This document shows positions 28,467-38,586 of a stretch of DNA of 64,000 bases, in pieces. Source of the stretch: an uncultured Pelagibacteraceae bacterium (lineage in GTDB: Bacteria > Pseudomonadota > Alphaproteobacteria > Pelagibacterales > Pelagibacteraceae). A model generated the notes under the pieces. That model was given only the letters and a program-made list of their open reading frames with translations, made no database searches and was not told where the DNA came from. The DNA lies in contig CACOMI010000002.1 of NCBI GenBank assembly GCA_902628275.1, positions 62,001 to 126,000 of the forward strand. The letters are read 5' to 3'. Position 1 is the stretch's first letter. Each line of letters begins with the position of its first letter. A program made the translations under genes and the position numbers.

Positions 28467-31148
28467 TTATTTAAACATTCTTGAATCTAGCTCTAAATTT
28501 TTTAGAAAAGAATCTTCATTTTTTAACAAATCACCTGCGTCGTGTTCATAGGTTGTTAAAGGAAATAAAGTCACTGTAAATAACAAGTTTTCTGTTGGTT
28601 TTATATCTCCGTCAGAGTAATAAGTTTTATTATATTTAACACCTGCTGTTAAACAGTCATTTTTATATTCATATACTAAATCATAATATTCAGTTAAATT
28701 TATCTTTCGGTTTCTCCTTGTATGAAATTTTATATAATTACTATCATCTATATTATAGCTAATTTTTGTATTAAATACGTTTGTGTCACCCATAATACCG
28801 TTTTCTTCAGTAAAATTAAAAGTAGTGATAATATTATTTAATTTAAATGTCGTTCCAATACTATTTCTTTCAAAAGTACTGAGATCATTATCTATAGAAA
28901 AATCATAATCTAACTCAAAAATATCGGAGTATTTATTTTTAATAGAGCCAAAAATATTTGAAGTTTTTCTATTTATTGTACTTTCTTTTGGAATAAAACT
29001 TTCTTCTTTATCTCTTATAACTGTTGCCAATTTCATTTCAAAAAAATTATTAATATCATTTAATTTTTTGTTTTCTCTTTTATAATCAAGACCAAGAGTT
29101 AAGGATCTCCCAGATTCAAAGGTATCACCTAAACCTAATCTAGTTACTGAAAATATATTACCAACATCTATGGTTTTTCCTGAATTTGAATAATCTTTCA
29201 TATCGCTTGGATTAAATCTAAGTGATAATTTTGGTGTTAAATAATCTGTATACTTTTGTTCCTTTCTAATAAGAGGAAAGCTGGTATTTACTGAAAATAT
29301 GCTGACAAGTTCCATTTGTGGACTTGATTTATAATCTGAATTTTTTTTACCAAGAGAATTTAAATTTTTTAAGTCTATATTAAAATTATTAGCAATACCA
29401 CTGTTTGTGATATATTTATCGGTTTGATAATTTATATTATTAACAATTCTTGATTTTAAATCATTTGTATTATTTAAATTATTACTTCCGTTTGAGCTAA
29501 AACCAACTGAACCATTTAAATATTTTTTTTCAAGAACAGTACTAAAATTATAATATGGTAATACATACTGGTATCTGTCACTATCACGAACTCCTAAACT
29601 TTCATAGGCATGAAAACCAGATTCAAAATCATATTTATCATGATTTAATGTAAGTTTTATCTGGTTATCTAAAGTATCTAAATCATCAGGCCTAGCTTTT
29701 GATTTTGTAATATGTGCATCAAATATTTTTAGATATGAGTCATTAGATACTTGTTCAAAAGAAAAAAATAATTTACTAGAATTAAATTCTTTTAAATTAA
29801 GATCTAAATCAAAATTAGTAAATAAATGAGATAAGCTATTTTTGTCTTTAGTTGTTGATGATCTGTATCCTTTAACAAATCCAAAATCAGCTAAAAAACT
29901 TGAGTTGTTATTTTGTTGTCTGAACTCATTTTGAAAGCTTAAAATATCATTATCAAACCATGATGGTTTAAAAGTAAAATCTTTATTTTGAGAAATAACT
30001 TTAAAATAAGGTAAAGTTAAAGAGCTTCCCAAAACATCAGAATTATTTATTCTTGGTGTTAATAATCCAGACTGCCGATTTACAGATGGATCTGGATGAA
30101 AAAATTTAGGAAAATACAAGATTGGCACATCATATATTTTCAAAAATGCATTTTTGTATGCTATTTGCTTTTTTTCTCTGTCATGCTCTATAATATCAGA
30201 TTTAATTATCCATGGAGGACAGCCATCTCTTTTTTTACAACTTGTAAAGACACCTTTTTTTATAGTGGTTAATTTTCCCGAGCCTCTAGATGAAACACCG
30301 TATATCCTTGGGTCATTTTCTTTTTCGTTAAATACGTCTTTATGAATATTAATTTTTGTCTCTTTTGCGGTAAATTTTTTATCTTTTAAATTAAACATTC
30401 CTTCAGAAAAATAGAATTTATCTGATTTAGGAAGGTTATAATTTGTAATTGTGAGTACATTTTTGCCTTTAAGTAGATTATCATTAAGAAAATAAACAAA
30501 CTGATCTAAATAATAAATCTGAGAGTTATCATCTTTTAATACAGATTTAAAATTAGAACTAAGTTTTCTTGGTTGTATTAGATATAATACATCTTTAGAT
30601 TCTATATCATATTTAGATTTAATTTTTGCTTGTGTCTTTCCAATCGTTACAACTTTTTCTTCATTTCTATAATAAGTTATATTTTCTGAATAAATAATAT
30701 AATCCTCAACATTATCTTCAATTTTCGCTGTCCCTTCGGCATTTAATATATTTTCTATTTTGTTATATTTAAAATTATCTGCAGTTATTATTTTATTATT
30801 TTCATCAATCGCTCTTGAATTACCTTCGCTAAATAAAATTTCCTCATTTTTGAGATAGGTAATTTTGTCAGAAAAAATATTATAATTTTTAAGAGTATCA
30901 TCAAACTTAACATTACCTTCGGCGTTAATAATATTGGTTTCCTTATTATAAATAAATGTATCAGCTATTATAATTATACCATCATTTGTTTTTATAGTAC
31001 CTCTTTTTAAACCTTTAAATAATTTACCATTGTTTTGTATTTCAATTTCGGTTACATCAAATTGAAACTGTTCATCTGAAATAGCTTTAGAAATAATAAA
31101 ACTGAAAAAAAAAATTAAAATTAGTTTATAAATATATTTATTTTTCAT
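28467..31148 (-). CDS. lptD: LPS assembly outer-membrane protein LptD
   Basis: OstA-like N-terminus; GVSSRGSGKLTTIKKGVFTSCKK and PILYFPKFFHPDPSVNRQSGLLTPRI; beta-barrel C-terminus; next to lptG/lptF. Confidence 0.94.
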   Translation of the reverse strand: MKNKYIYKLILIFFFSFIISKAISDEQFQFDVTEIEIQNNGKLFKGLKRGTIKTNDGIIIIADTFIYNKETNIINAEGNVKFDDTLKNYNIFSDKITYLKNEEILFSEGNSRAIDENNKIITADNFKYNKIENILNAEGTAKIEDNVEDYIIYSENITYYRNEEKVVTIGKTQAKIKSKYDIESKDVLYLIQPRKLSSNFKSVLKDDNSQIYYLDQFVYFLNDNLLKGKNVLTITNYNLPKSDKFYFSEGMFNLKDKKFTAKETKINIHKDVFNEKENDPRIYGVSSRGSGKLTTIKKGVFTSCKKRDGCPPWIIKSDIIEHDREKKQIAYKNAFLKIYDVPILYFPKFFHPDPSVNRQSGLLTPRINNSDVLGSSLTLPYFKVISQNKDFTFKPSWFDNDILSFQNEFRQQNNNSSFLADFGFVKGYRSSTTKDKNSLSHLFTNFDLDLNLKEFNSSKLFFSFEQVSNDSYLKIFDAHITKSKARPDDLDTLDNQIKLTLNHDKYDFESGFHAYESLGVRDSDRYQYVLPYYNFSTVLEKKYLNGSVGFSSNGSNNLNNTNDLKSRIVNNINYQTDKYITNSGIANNFNIDLKNLNSLGKKNSDYKSSPQMELVSIFSVNTSFPLIRKEQKYTDYLTPKLSLRFNPSDMKDYSNSGKTIDVGNIFSVTRLGLGDTFESGRSLTLGLDYKRENKKLNDINNFFEMKLATVIRDKEESFIPKESTINRKTSNIFGSIKNKYSDIFELDYDFSIDNDLSTFERNSIGTTFKLNNIITTFNFTEENGIMGDTNVFNTKISYNIDDSNYIKFHTRRNRKINLTEYYDLVYEYKNDCLTAGVKYNKTYYSDGDIKPTENLLFTVTLFPLTTYEHDAGDLLKNEDSFLKNLELDSRMFK

Positions 31149-32211
31149 TTATCTTATTTAACATAACGAGATTAACAAAACCAAGTATTAGAAGTGGTGT
31201 CAAAATTGATAGGGAAACAGTCAATTTCTCTGTGGTACCTAGGACAAAAAAGAAATTATTTAAATAATATATAATTACAGAAAAAAATAATCCTAATGTT
31301 ATTTTAAAAGTAGAACTAGATAAGTGTTTTATTTTTAACATTATTGATGCAGAGAAAAGACACATTAAAACCAAAAAAACTGGCAAAGACAATAATTTTA
31401 GTAACTGAAGATCAACCTCTGTGATTGAATAATTTAATTTATTATAATTTTCTCTTAATTGGTATAATTGAAATATATTTAATGAATTTAAATTTGAATA
31501 TAATGAATTAATTCTTTTATAATCAAAATTAGTATTTATTTTTAGAATTTTATAATTTTCATAACTATTTCTTTTATAAATCTTAGCATCATGAATTATC
31601 CATACTTTATTTGAAACATCAATTTTATTACTTTTTATATTTCTAATAACATTATATTCACCATCAAACTCAGTAATAAAGTTTTCGACCAGATTATTTT
31701 CATCAATTAATAAAGAATTTATTACAAGTGTTTTATTGTTAATTTTATCTCTTATCCAAAGACCGTTTTTTGTTACTACTGCAAGATATTTTCCATCATT
31801 TGTATATGGAGATTTCAATTCTAGATAAAAATTTTTTAGATTTGAAGAAAAAAAGTAAAAAATAGTAATAATTAATACACCCGTTATTAATGATAATGTT
31901 GCTAATAATACAATTATTTTGGAATTTTTTAATCCAGAGTATTTTAAGGTAACAAGTTCATTATTATTAAAAAGTTTAATAAAAAACAATTGTGATGTAA
32001 TTAAAAAAATAAAAGGAAACATATCAAAAATCATATCTGGCGAATTTAAAAAAGCTAAAAAAAGAGTAAATTGTGTTTCTATATCAATTTTTTGAAAAAA
32101 ATCTAATTCACCTAAAAAGTTTAAGATGAAAACTAAACTTGTTGTGACTAACAAAATATAAACTAATGATTTAAAAAAAATAGATGTAAGAAATTTTAAA
32201 TAAACTCTCAT
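31138..32211 (-). CDS. lptG: LPS export ABC transporter permease LptG
   Basis: YjgP/YjgQ-type permease; second of two tandem permeases upstream of lptD. Confidence 0.88.
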   Translation of the reverse strand: MRVYLKFLTSIFFKSLVYILLVTTSLVFILNFLGELDFFQKIDIETQFTLFLAFLNSPDMIFDMFPFIFLITSQLFFIKLFNNNELVTLKYSGLKNSKIIVLLATLSLITGVLIITIFYFFSSNLKNFYLELKSPYTNDGKYLAVVTKNGLWIRDKINNKTLVINSLLIDENNLVENFITEFDGEYNVIRNIKSNKIDVSNKVWIIHDAKIYKRNSYENYKILKINTNFDYKRINSLYSNLNSLNIFQLYQLRENYNKLNYSITEVDLQLLKLLSLPVFLVLMCLFSASIMLKIKHLSSSTFKITLGLFFSVIIYYLNNFFFVLGTTEKLTVSLSILTPLLILGFVNLVMLNKINEK

Positions 32212-33341
32212 TTAAATTTAATATTAAGTTTGTAAACAAATAGAAAATAGAAAATAAAAAAAATTATAAAAGGCGATATAAAAATAATTAAATTTTCGTT
32301 TAATTCATTAGAAACAAATCTTATTATAGCCTCTGAAAAAATTATTGTTGTAATACCAATTAAAAAAGTAGATATCTTTAATTTGTTATAATTTATTCTT
32401 TCTTTTGATGATAATATTAGAAGATAGGGTACTATCATTAAAATGGGAATATACAGAGGGACTATTAATCTTTTATAAAGTTCTTTTAGTAAATTTATCT
32501 TATTAGGATCTCTACAATTAATAATTTCTGACTGTTTCTTTTTAAAAAAATTTAAGTTTAGCTTATAGAGCAAAATAACGCAGGAAATGATATCTGAAGT
32601 TAGCATTTCTTGATTTTTTTGCTTTGTAATTGTATTTGCTTTAAGGTTAGTCAATAAAAAATCAGATTTTGAAAATCGAAAATTAGTAATTTTATTATTT
32701 TTATTTCTAATTGTCTCTCCGTCATATAAAATTAAAATAGGATTAAATTCTGTTTCTTTAAATATACCTTTTTTTGCATATGTAATTTCAAAACCCTGAT
32801 TAATGTCTTTTTTAATATATAAATTGTGAAGATAATTTTTCTCATCTTTATCCTCACTATAAATTGTTACTCCCTTAATAGTGTCGTTAAATCTTTTAGG
32901 TTTGACAAAATTTCCTAAAAAATTTACATTTGAATTTCTTAAAAAAGATCTTGCTTGGTCTTGTGATTTAGGGACAATTAAATTTGTAAGTATTACTTGT
33001 ATTAAAAAAATTAATATTGAAGTTTTTATAATGAAGTTTACAAAACTAATTTTATGTTCCCCAAAGTTCCAAAAAATAATTAATTCATTATTTGTCTCGT
33101 ATCTTGACAGTATAAAGAATATGCTGAAAAATAATATAAAAGGAAGTAATCTACTTATTATTTTTGGGAAATTAAGTAATGAATAACTTATATAAACCTT
33201 ATATTCTCTTCCGTCTTCGATCATTATATCTAAATAATTAACTGCCTGAAAAATCCAAATAATTAAACTAGAACTAATTAGAGCGATTAAGAAAAAGCTC
33301 ATATAGTCAAAAAATAATTTTCTATACAATAATTTTTTCAT
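32208..33341 (-). CDS. lptF: LPS export ABC transporter permease LptF
   Basis: YjgP/YjgQ-type permease; IVPKSQDQARSFLRNSNVNFL region; tandem with lptG. Confidence 0.88.
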   Translation of the reverse strand: MKKLLYRKLFFDYMSFFLIALISSSLIIWIFQAVNYLDIMIEDGREYKVYISYSLLNFPKIISRLLPFILFFSIFFILSRYETNNELIIFWNFGEHKISFVNFIIKTSILIFLIQVILTNLIVPKSQDQARSFLRNSNVNFLGNFVKPKRFNDTIKGVTIYSEDKDEKNYLHNLYIKKDINQGFEITYAKKGIFKETEFNPILILYDGETIRNKNNKITNFRFSKSDFLLTNLKANTITKQKNQEMLTSDIISCVILLYKLNLNFFKKKQSEIINCRDPNKINLLKELYKRLIVPLYIPILMIVPYLLILSSKERINYNKLKISTFLIGITTIIFSEAIIRFVSNELNENLIIFISPFIIFFIFYFLFVYKLNIKFK

Positions 33342-33402
33342 TGAAAAATGGTATTTTTATTCATATATAGCATTCATCTCGTATAGAGTGTATTTAAAAT
33401 TT

Positions 33403-34857
33403 ATGTCCGTCTCAATTAATTATAAAAATAGTTCAAATAAAAAAAGCAATTCTAATATTGTTTTTTTTGTAGATGAAAAATTCAATATTTCTAAACTAAA
33501 AAAACACATTTCAAATTCAGAATATACATTTATCTCTGATTTATTAAAAACAACAGATCTTAAGAAAAAAATAGTTATTTTTGATATTAGTTCAAAGAAG
33601 AAAATTATATTGGTGTCAGTTATAAAAAATATTAAAAGTTTTGAGGTAGAAAATTTAGGGGCTAAATTTTACGATAATATAAAAAAATTTAATTTAAGTA
33701 ATTATCAATTAAATTCAGACAATTTACCAAACGATGTAAAAAATTTAGTTGGATATTTTCTTCATGGATTAATGTTAAAGTCTTATAGTTTTGAAAAATA
33801 TAAAACAAAAAAAAATAAAAAAAATATTTCAATATTTGTAACTGGAAAAAATAAACCGAGTACTAATGAACAAATAAAATTTAAAGCTATAGAAGAAGGT
33901 TCTTTTTATACAAGAGATTTGGTATCTGAACCAGGTAATGTATTACATCCAGATGAATATGCAAAAAGAATAAAAGCATTAAAAAAATATGGATTAAAGA
34001 TTACTGTTCATGATGAAAGAAAATTAAAAAAACTTGGAATGAATACACTGCTTGGGGTAGGTCAAGGAAGTATAAGAGGTTCTTACCTTGTAACAATGGA
34101 ATGGAATGGATTAAAAAATAATTCTAAACCTCTAGCATTTGTTGGTAAAGGTGTTTGTTTTGATACAGGAGGTATTTCTTTGAAACCTGCCAAGTTTATG
34201 GAAGATATGACTTATGATATGGCGGGTTCGGCTGTTGTAGTTGGATTAATGAAAAGTTTAGCCTTAAGAAAAGCTAAAATAAATGCTGTTGGTGTCGTTG
34301 GACTAGTTGAAAATATGCCTGGGGGTAATGCTCTAAGACCAGGAGATATTTTAAAATCATATAGTGGAAAAACAGTTGAAGTTTTAAATACAGACGCAGA
34401 AGGTAGATTGGTACTTGCCGATGCATTAACATATACAGAAAAAAAGTTTAATCCAAAATTTATTGTTGATTTAGCTACCTTGACTGGCGCAATAATTATA
34501 TCATTAGGCTCTGAATATGCAGGTCTTTTTTCAAATAATGATAAATTGTCTAAACAGTTAATTGATGTTGGAGAAAGTGTTGAGGAAAAAGTATGGAGAA
34601 TGCCTTTAAATAAAAATTTTGATAAGTTAATTGACTCTAAAAATGCAGATATGCAAAATATAAATTATGAAGGTGGAGCAGGGTCCACTACCGCTGCTCA
34701 ATTTTTACAGAGATTTATTTTGAATAAAACTCCTTGGGCACATTTAGATATAGCTGGAATGGCTTTTTCAAAATATGGAGGAGCATTAAACTCAAGTGGT
34801 GCAACAGGATATGGGGTAAGATTATTAAATAAGTTAGTCGAGGATTATTATGAGTAA
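33403..34857 (+). CDS. pepA: Leucyl aminopeptidase (M17)
   Basis: VGKGVCFDTGGISLKPAKFMEDMTYDMAGSA, NTDAEGRLVLADALTY. Start probably ATG 33403 (track 33388, GTG). Confidence 0.96.
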   Translation: MSVSINYKNSSNKKSNSNIVFFVDEKFNISKLKKHISNSEYTFISDLLKTTDLKKKIVIFDISSKKKIILVSVIKNIKSFEVENLGAKFYDNIKKFNLSNYQLNSDNLPNDVKNLVGYFLHGLMLKSYSFEKYKTKKNKKNISIFVTGKNKPSTNEQIKFKAIEEGSFYTRDLVSEPGNVLHPDEYAKRIKALKKYGLKITVHDERKLKKLGMNTLLGVGQGSIRGSYLVTMEWNGLKNNSKPLAFVGKGVCFDTGGISLKPAKFMEDMTYDMAGSAVVVGLMKSLALRKAKINAVGVVGLVENMPGGNALRPGDILKSYSGKTVEVLNTDAEGRLVLADALTYTEKKFNPKFIVDLATLTGAIIISLGSEYAGLFSNNDKLSKQLIDVGESVEEKVWRMPLNKNFDKLIDSKNADMQNINYEGGAGSTTAAQFLQRFILNKTPWAHLDIAGMAFSKYGGALNSSGATGYGVRLLNKLVEDYYE

Positions 34858-35260
34858 TTTAGAACAAACCTTATCAATTATAAAACCAGATGCAGTGGAG
34901 AGAAATCTAGAAAATGAAATTAAAGAAGTATTCAAAGGCAATGGTTTTATAATTTTAAAAGAAAAAAAAATCCAAATTGAAAAATCAGAAGCGGAAAAAT
35001 TTTATAAAGTTCATGAAACCAAGCCATTTTTCAACGATTTATGCGCTTATCTATCATCAGGCCCGATTGTTGTAATGGTCCTTGAAAAAGATAATGCAGT
35101 TTTGGGAAATAGAGAATTAATGGGTGCAACAAATCCAAAAGATGCAGAGGAAGGCACTATTAGAAAAAAATATGGAATTTCAATAGATAAAAATTCTGTC
35201 CACGGATCAGATAGTGTTGAAAATGCTAAAATTGAAATAGATTTTTTCTTTAAAGATTAA
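34850..35260 (+). CDS. ndk: Nucleoside diphosphate kinase
   Basis: QTLSIIKPDAVERN, GATNPKDAEEGTIRKKYGISIDKNSVHGSDSVENAKIEIDFFF. Confidence 0.97.
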   Translation: MSNLEQTLSIIKPDAVERNLENEIKEVFKGNGFIILKEKKIQIEKSEAEKFYKVHETKPFFNDLCAYLSSGPIVVMVLEKDNAVLGNRELMGATNPKDAEEGTIRKKYGISIDKNSVHGSDSVENAKIEIDFFFKD

Positions 35261-35831
35261 AAACTTTTAATATAGCTTTTGGGTATAGTTTATGCTCTTG
35301 TACTAAAATTTTTTTAGCAAGAGAATACTCAGTATCTTTTTTTGAAATTTTTACTTTCTTTTGTAGAATAATCTTACCCGAGTCTAATCTAGCATTTACA
35401 AAATGAACAGTGCATCCAGAGTATTTTTCCTTATTATTTAATACTCTTTGGTGAGTATTTAAACCTCTATATTTAGGCAGTAAAGAGGGGTGGATATTTA
35501 AAATTTTTCCTTTAAATTTTTTTATAAAATTTTTTGACAAAATTTTCATAAATCCAGCTAGACAAATAATTTCAATTTTATTTTTTTTTAAGATTGAAAG
35601 AATCTTACTTTCACTTAATTTTTTATTTTTAAAATTTAAAACTTTTTTTTTAATTTTAAATTTTTTGGCATAATCTAAACCCTTTGCCTTAGAGTTATTT
35701 GAAATAATAAAGTTAATTGATATAGGAGATATTTTAGTTTTAGAAAATTTAACTAAAGATTTTAAATTACTCCCTGTCCCTGAAATGAATACAGCTGTTC
35801 TAATTCTATTGGTACCAGTTGATAGAACCAT
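35250..35831 (-). CDS. purN: Phosphoribosylglycinamide formyltransferase
   Basis: AVFISGTGSNLKSL, ICLAGFMKILS, ILNIHPSLLPKYRGLNTHQRVL. Confidence 0.96.
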   Translation of the reverse strand: MVLSTGTNRIRTAVFISGTGSNLKSLVKFSKTKISPISINFIISNNSKAKGLDYAKKFKIKKKVLNFKNKKLSESKILSILKKNKIEIICLAGFMKILSKNFIKKFKGKILNIHPSLLPKYRGLNTHQRVLNNKEKYSGCTVHFVNARLDSGKIILQKKVKISKKDTEYSLAKKILVQEHKLYPKAILKVFNL

Positions 35832-36837
35832 TTAACTTAACTTTTTTTTTACCATTAAAAATTTTTCCAATAATATATGGTTTGTATTCTTTTGAAAAAA
35901 ATTTATTTATTTTTTTTAAATTTTTACTTTCAACAATAAGACAAAAACCAACTCCACAATTAAATGTTTTAAGCATTTCTTTATCAGAAATTTCATTATT
36001 TTTAAGCCAATTAAATATTTTAGAAGTTTTAATTTTATCTAAACTTATATGTGCAGAAAGTTTATCTGGTATAATTCTTTTAATATTATCAGACAAACCT
36101 CCCCCAGTTATGTTTGCACAGCCATTGATTAAGTTATTTTTTGTTAAATTCATTATTTCTTTAACATATATTTTGGTTGGTTTTAGTAGTTCAGATTTTA
36201 AAAATTTATTTTTTTTAATATTTATTTTTTTTTGTTTTAATAAATATCTTACAAGAGAATAACCATTAGAGTGTAAACCACTGGAAGGTATTGCAACTAT
36301 AAGATTATTTTTTTTTATTTTATTTTTATTTAATATTCTATTCTTTCCTACAACACCCACTGCAAAACCTGCGATATCAAATTTACCTTTTTCATACATA
36401 CCTGGCATTTCAGCAGTTTCTCCACCAACTAGTTCGCATTCTGATTGATGGCAGCCTTTGTTAATCCCCTTTATTATTTCTTTAAGTTTTTTAAGATCAA
36501 TTTTATTTATTGAGATATAGTCTAAAAAAAGCAAAGGTTTTGCTCCTTGAACAATTAAATCATTTACGCTCATAGCAACCAGATCAATACCAATAGTATC
36601 AAATTTATTTAATGTATTAGCAATTTCAATTTTAGTCCCAACACCATCAGTACAAGCTACGATTCTAGGTTGTTTAATATTACTTGGTATATTTGTGATT
36701 GAGCCAAAACCTCCTATATTGGAAAACTTTTTTTTGCCTCTTTTTTTTGCTGAAACTGTAGAAATGAAATCAACAAACTTGTCTGCAGCTTTAATATTAA
36801 CTCCACTTTTTTTATAGGTAAATTTTTTTTTATTCAT
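35806..36837 (-). CDS. purM: Phosphoribosylformylglycinamidine cyclo-ligase
   Basis: YKKSGVNIKAADKFV, ACTDGVGTKIEIA, LVGGETAEMPGMY, NITGGGLSDNI. Confidence 0.97.
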   Translation of the reverse strand: MNKKKFTYKKSGVNIKAADKFVDFISTVSAKKRGKKKFSNIGGFGSITNIPSNIKQPRIVACTDGVGTKIEIANTLNKFDTIGIDLVAMSVNDLIVQGAKPLLFLDYISINKIDLKKLKEIIKGINKGCHQSECELVGGETAEMPGMYEKGKFDIAGFAVGVVGKNRILNKNKIKKNNLIVAIPSSGLHSNGYSLVRYLLKQKKINIKKNKFLKSELLKPTKIYVKEIMNLTKNNLINGCANITGGGLSDNIKRIIPDKLSAHISLDKIKTSKIFNWLKNNEISDKEMLKTFNCGVGFCLIVESKNLKKINKFFSKEYKPYIIGKIFNGKKKVKLNGSINWYQ

Positions 36838-36848
36838 TAATATGTTTT

Positions 36849-37937
36849 ATGAAATTTATTTCTCTTCTAAGTAATTTAAAGCTTTTATATAATTTTTTTT
36901 TATTTCTTGCTTTAATAAATATTTTCTTTTCCACAGGAAAAAGCCATGCAAAGACATTTTCTATAAATGATATTGAAATATCAACACCTTTTGAAATAAA
37001 TTTTAATAAAAATGAAATTATTGATGAAGGATTTATAAAGGCATTTAATGAACTTATTTTGTCAATTGTCCAAAGTAAAGATCAGGTAAAATTAAAAAAT
37101 ACATCAATTAATCAAATAAAGGGAATGATTGAAACTTTCTCTATTAAAGAAGAAAAGTTTATTGATGAGATTTATTATCTTACCTTAAATGTTTCATTTA
37201 ATAAAAAAAATATATTTGATTTATTAGAGTCAAAAAATATATTTCCATCATTACCTTCAAAAAAAAATTTTTTATTTATTCCTGTCTTTGTTGATCAAAA
37301 TAAAAATCAAGTTTCAATGTTTTCAGAAAATGAAATATTTACCAAATGGAATTTAGATAATAAAAAATATAGTCTTTTAAATTATATTTTACCTACCCAA
37401 GATCTCGATGATTTTAGTTTGATAAAAAGAAATATAAATAATTTAGAAACTTATGACTTCAAAGAAATTATAAAAAAATACAATATAAATGATCATATAA
37501 TTATGATTGTATTTAAAAACAATAATAAAATAAGAGTATTTAATAAAATTTTTTTTAATCAAAAAAACAATTTAAAAAATTTAAATTTTATTGATGTTAA
37601 TTTTAATAACGAAGAAGAGATATTTAAATTTATTGATAATTTGAAAGTAGTTTTTGAAGATTTTTGGAAATCGCAAAATCAAATTAATACGTCAGTAAAA
37701 TTATCATTAAATATTTCTATAGATAATTCAAATAATATCAAAATTAATAAATTTGAAAAAATTTTATCTGATATGGATTTGATATATAATTTTTATATTT
37801 ATAAATTTGATAACAAAAATAATTTTTATAAGGTAATTTTTAATGGAACACCTGATAAATTTTTAGAGGTTATGAGTTATCAAAATTATAATTTTGAAAT
37901 AAAAAATAAAATTTGGGTTTTAAATGACAAATCTTAA
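36849..37937 (+). CDS. DUF2066-like protein
   Basis: Signal-like N-terminus, 362 aa, divergent from purM and upstream of the hda-like gene, the usual alphaproteobacterial place for DUF2066 proteins. Confidence 0.6.
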   Translation: MKFISLLSNLKLLYNFFLFLALINIFFSTGKSHAKTFSINDIEISTPFEINFNKNEIIDEGFIKAFNELILSIVQSKDQVKLKNTSINQIKGMIETFSIKEEKFIDEIYYLTLNVSFNKKNIFDLLESKNIFPSLPSKKNFLFIPVFVDQNKNQVSMFSENEIFTKWNLDNKKYSLLNYILPTQDLDDFSLIKRNINNLETYDFKEIIKKYNINDHIIMIVFKNNNKIRVFNKIFFNQKNNLKNLNFIDVNFNNEEEIFKFIDNLKVVFEDFWKSQNQINTSVKLSLNISIDNSNNIKINKFEKILSDMDLIYNFYIYKFDNKNNFYKVIFNGTPDKFLEVMSYQNYNFEIKNKIWVLNDKS

Positions 37938-38586
37938 TCAACAAATACTTAAATTTGATTATGAGCAAAATTTTAAAGATCAGGATTTTTATGTTTCAAA
38001 TAGTAACGAACATTCTTTTCGCCTTTTAAACAGTTGGCCAAAATGGGATAAAAATTTTATAAATTTAATCGGTGAAAATTTTTCAGGAAAAAGTCATTTA
38101 ATAAATATATTTTTAGCAAAAAATAAAGGAATTAAAATTAATTCAGAGGATATTAGTAATGATTTTCTTCAAAAAATTAAAATATATGAAAACGTTATTC
38201 TTGAGGATTTAACTGAAAACATAAATGAAAACTTATTATTTTCACTTATTAATATAATAGATCAGGATAATAAATATTTGATAGTAACCTCAACAATACC
38301 AATAGTTGATTTTAAATTTAAACTAAATGATTTAAATTCAAGATCTACCAATTTTATTTTGTCTCAAATTAATAGACCAGGTGATGATTTAATTTATGCA
38401 TTAATACTAAAAAATCTTTCTGATCGTCAAATATTAATAGATAAAAAACTTATTGATTTTATTATTAAGAGAATTGATAGAACTTATGGCAAAATTTCCG
38501 ATTTCATATATAAAATCGACGAAATTAGTTTAAAAAGAAAGAAACCAATCGATTTTAAAATTATTAAAGAGGCATTAGAGGTTTAA
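37924..38586 (+). CDS. DnaA-related regulator (Hda/HdaA-like)
   Basis: 220 aa; NSWPKWDKNFINLIGENFSGKSHLINIF (Walker A-like GENFSGKSHL) and a DnaA-like AAA+ C-terminus. Confidence 0.78.
   Translation: MTNLNQQILKFDYEQNFKDQDFYVSNSNEHSFRLLNSWPKWDKNFINLIGENFSGKSHLINIFLAKNKGIKINSEDISNDFLQKIKIYENVILEDLTENINENLLFSLINIIDQDNKYLIVTSTIPIVDFKFKLNDLNSRSTNFILSQINRPGDDLIYALILKNLSDRQILIDKKLIDFIIKRIDRTYGKISDFIYKIDEISLKRKKPIDFKIIKEALEV

Noticed and set aside
34850-34857. Missing holC between pepA and ndk as a novelty
   Set aside because: pepA-ndk overlap shows holC is not here, but HolC is often absent or unrecognised in reduced genomes; not strong enough alone.
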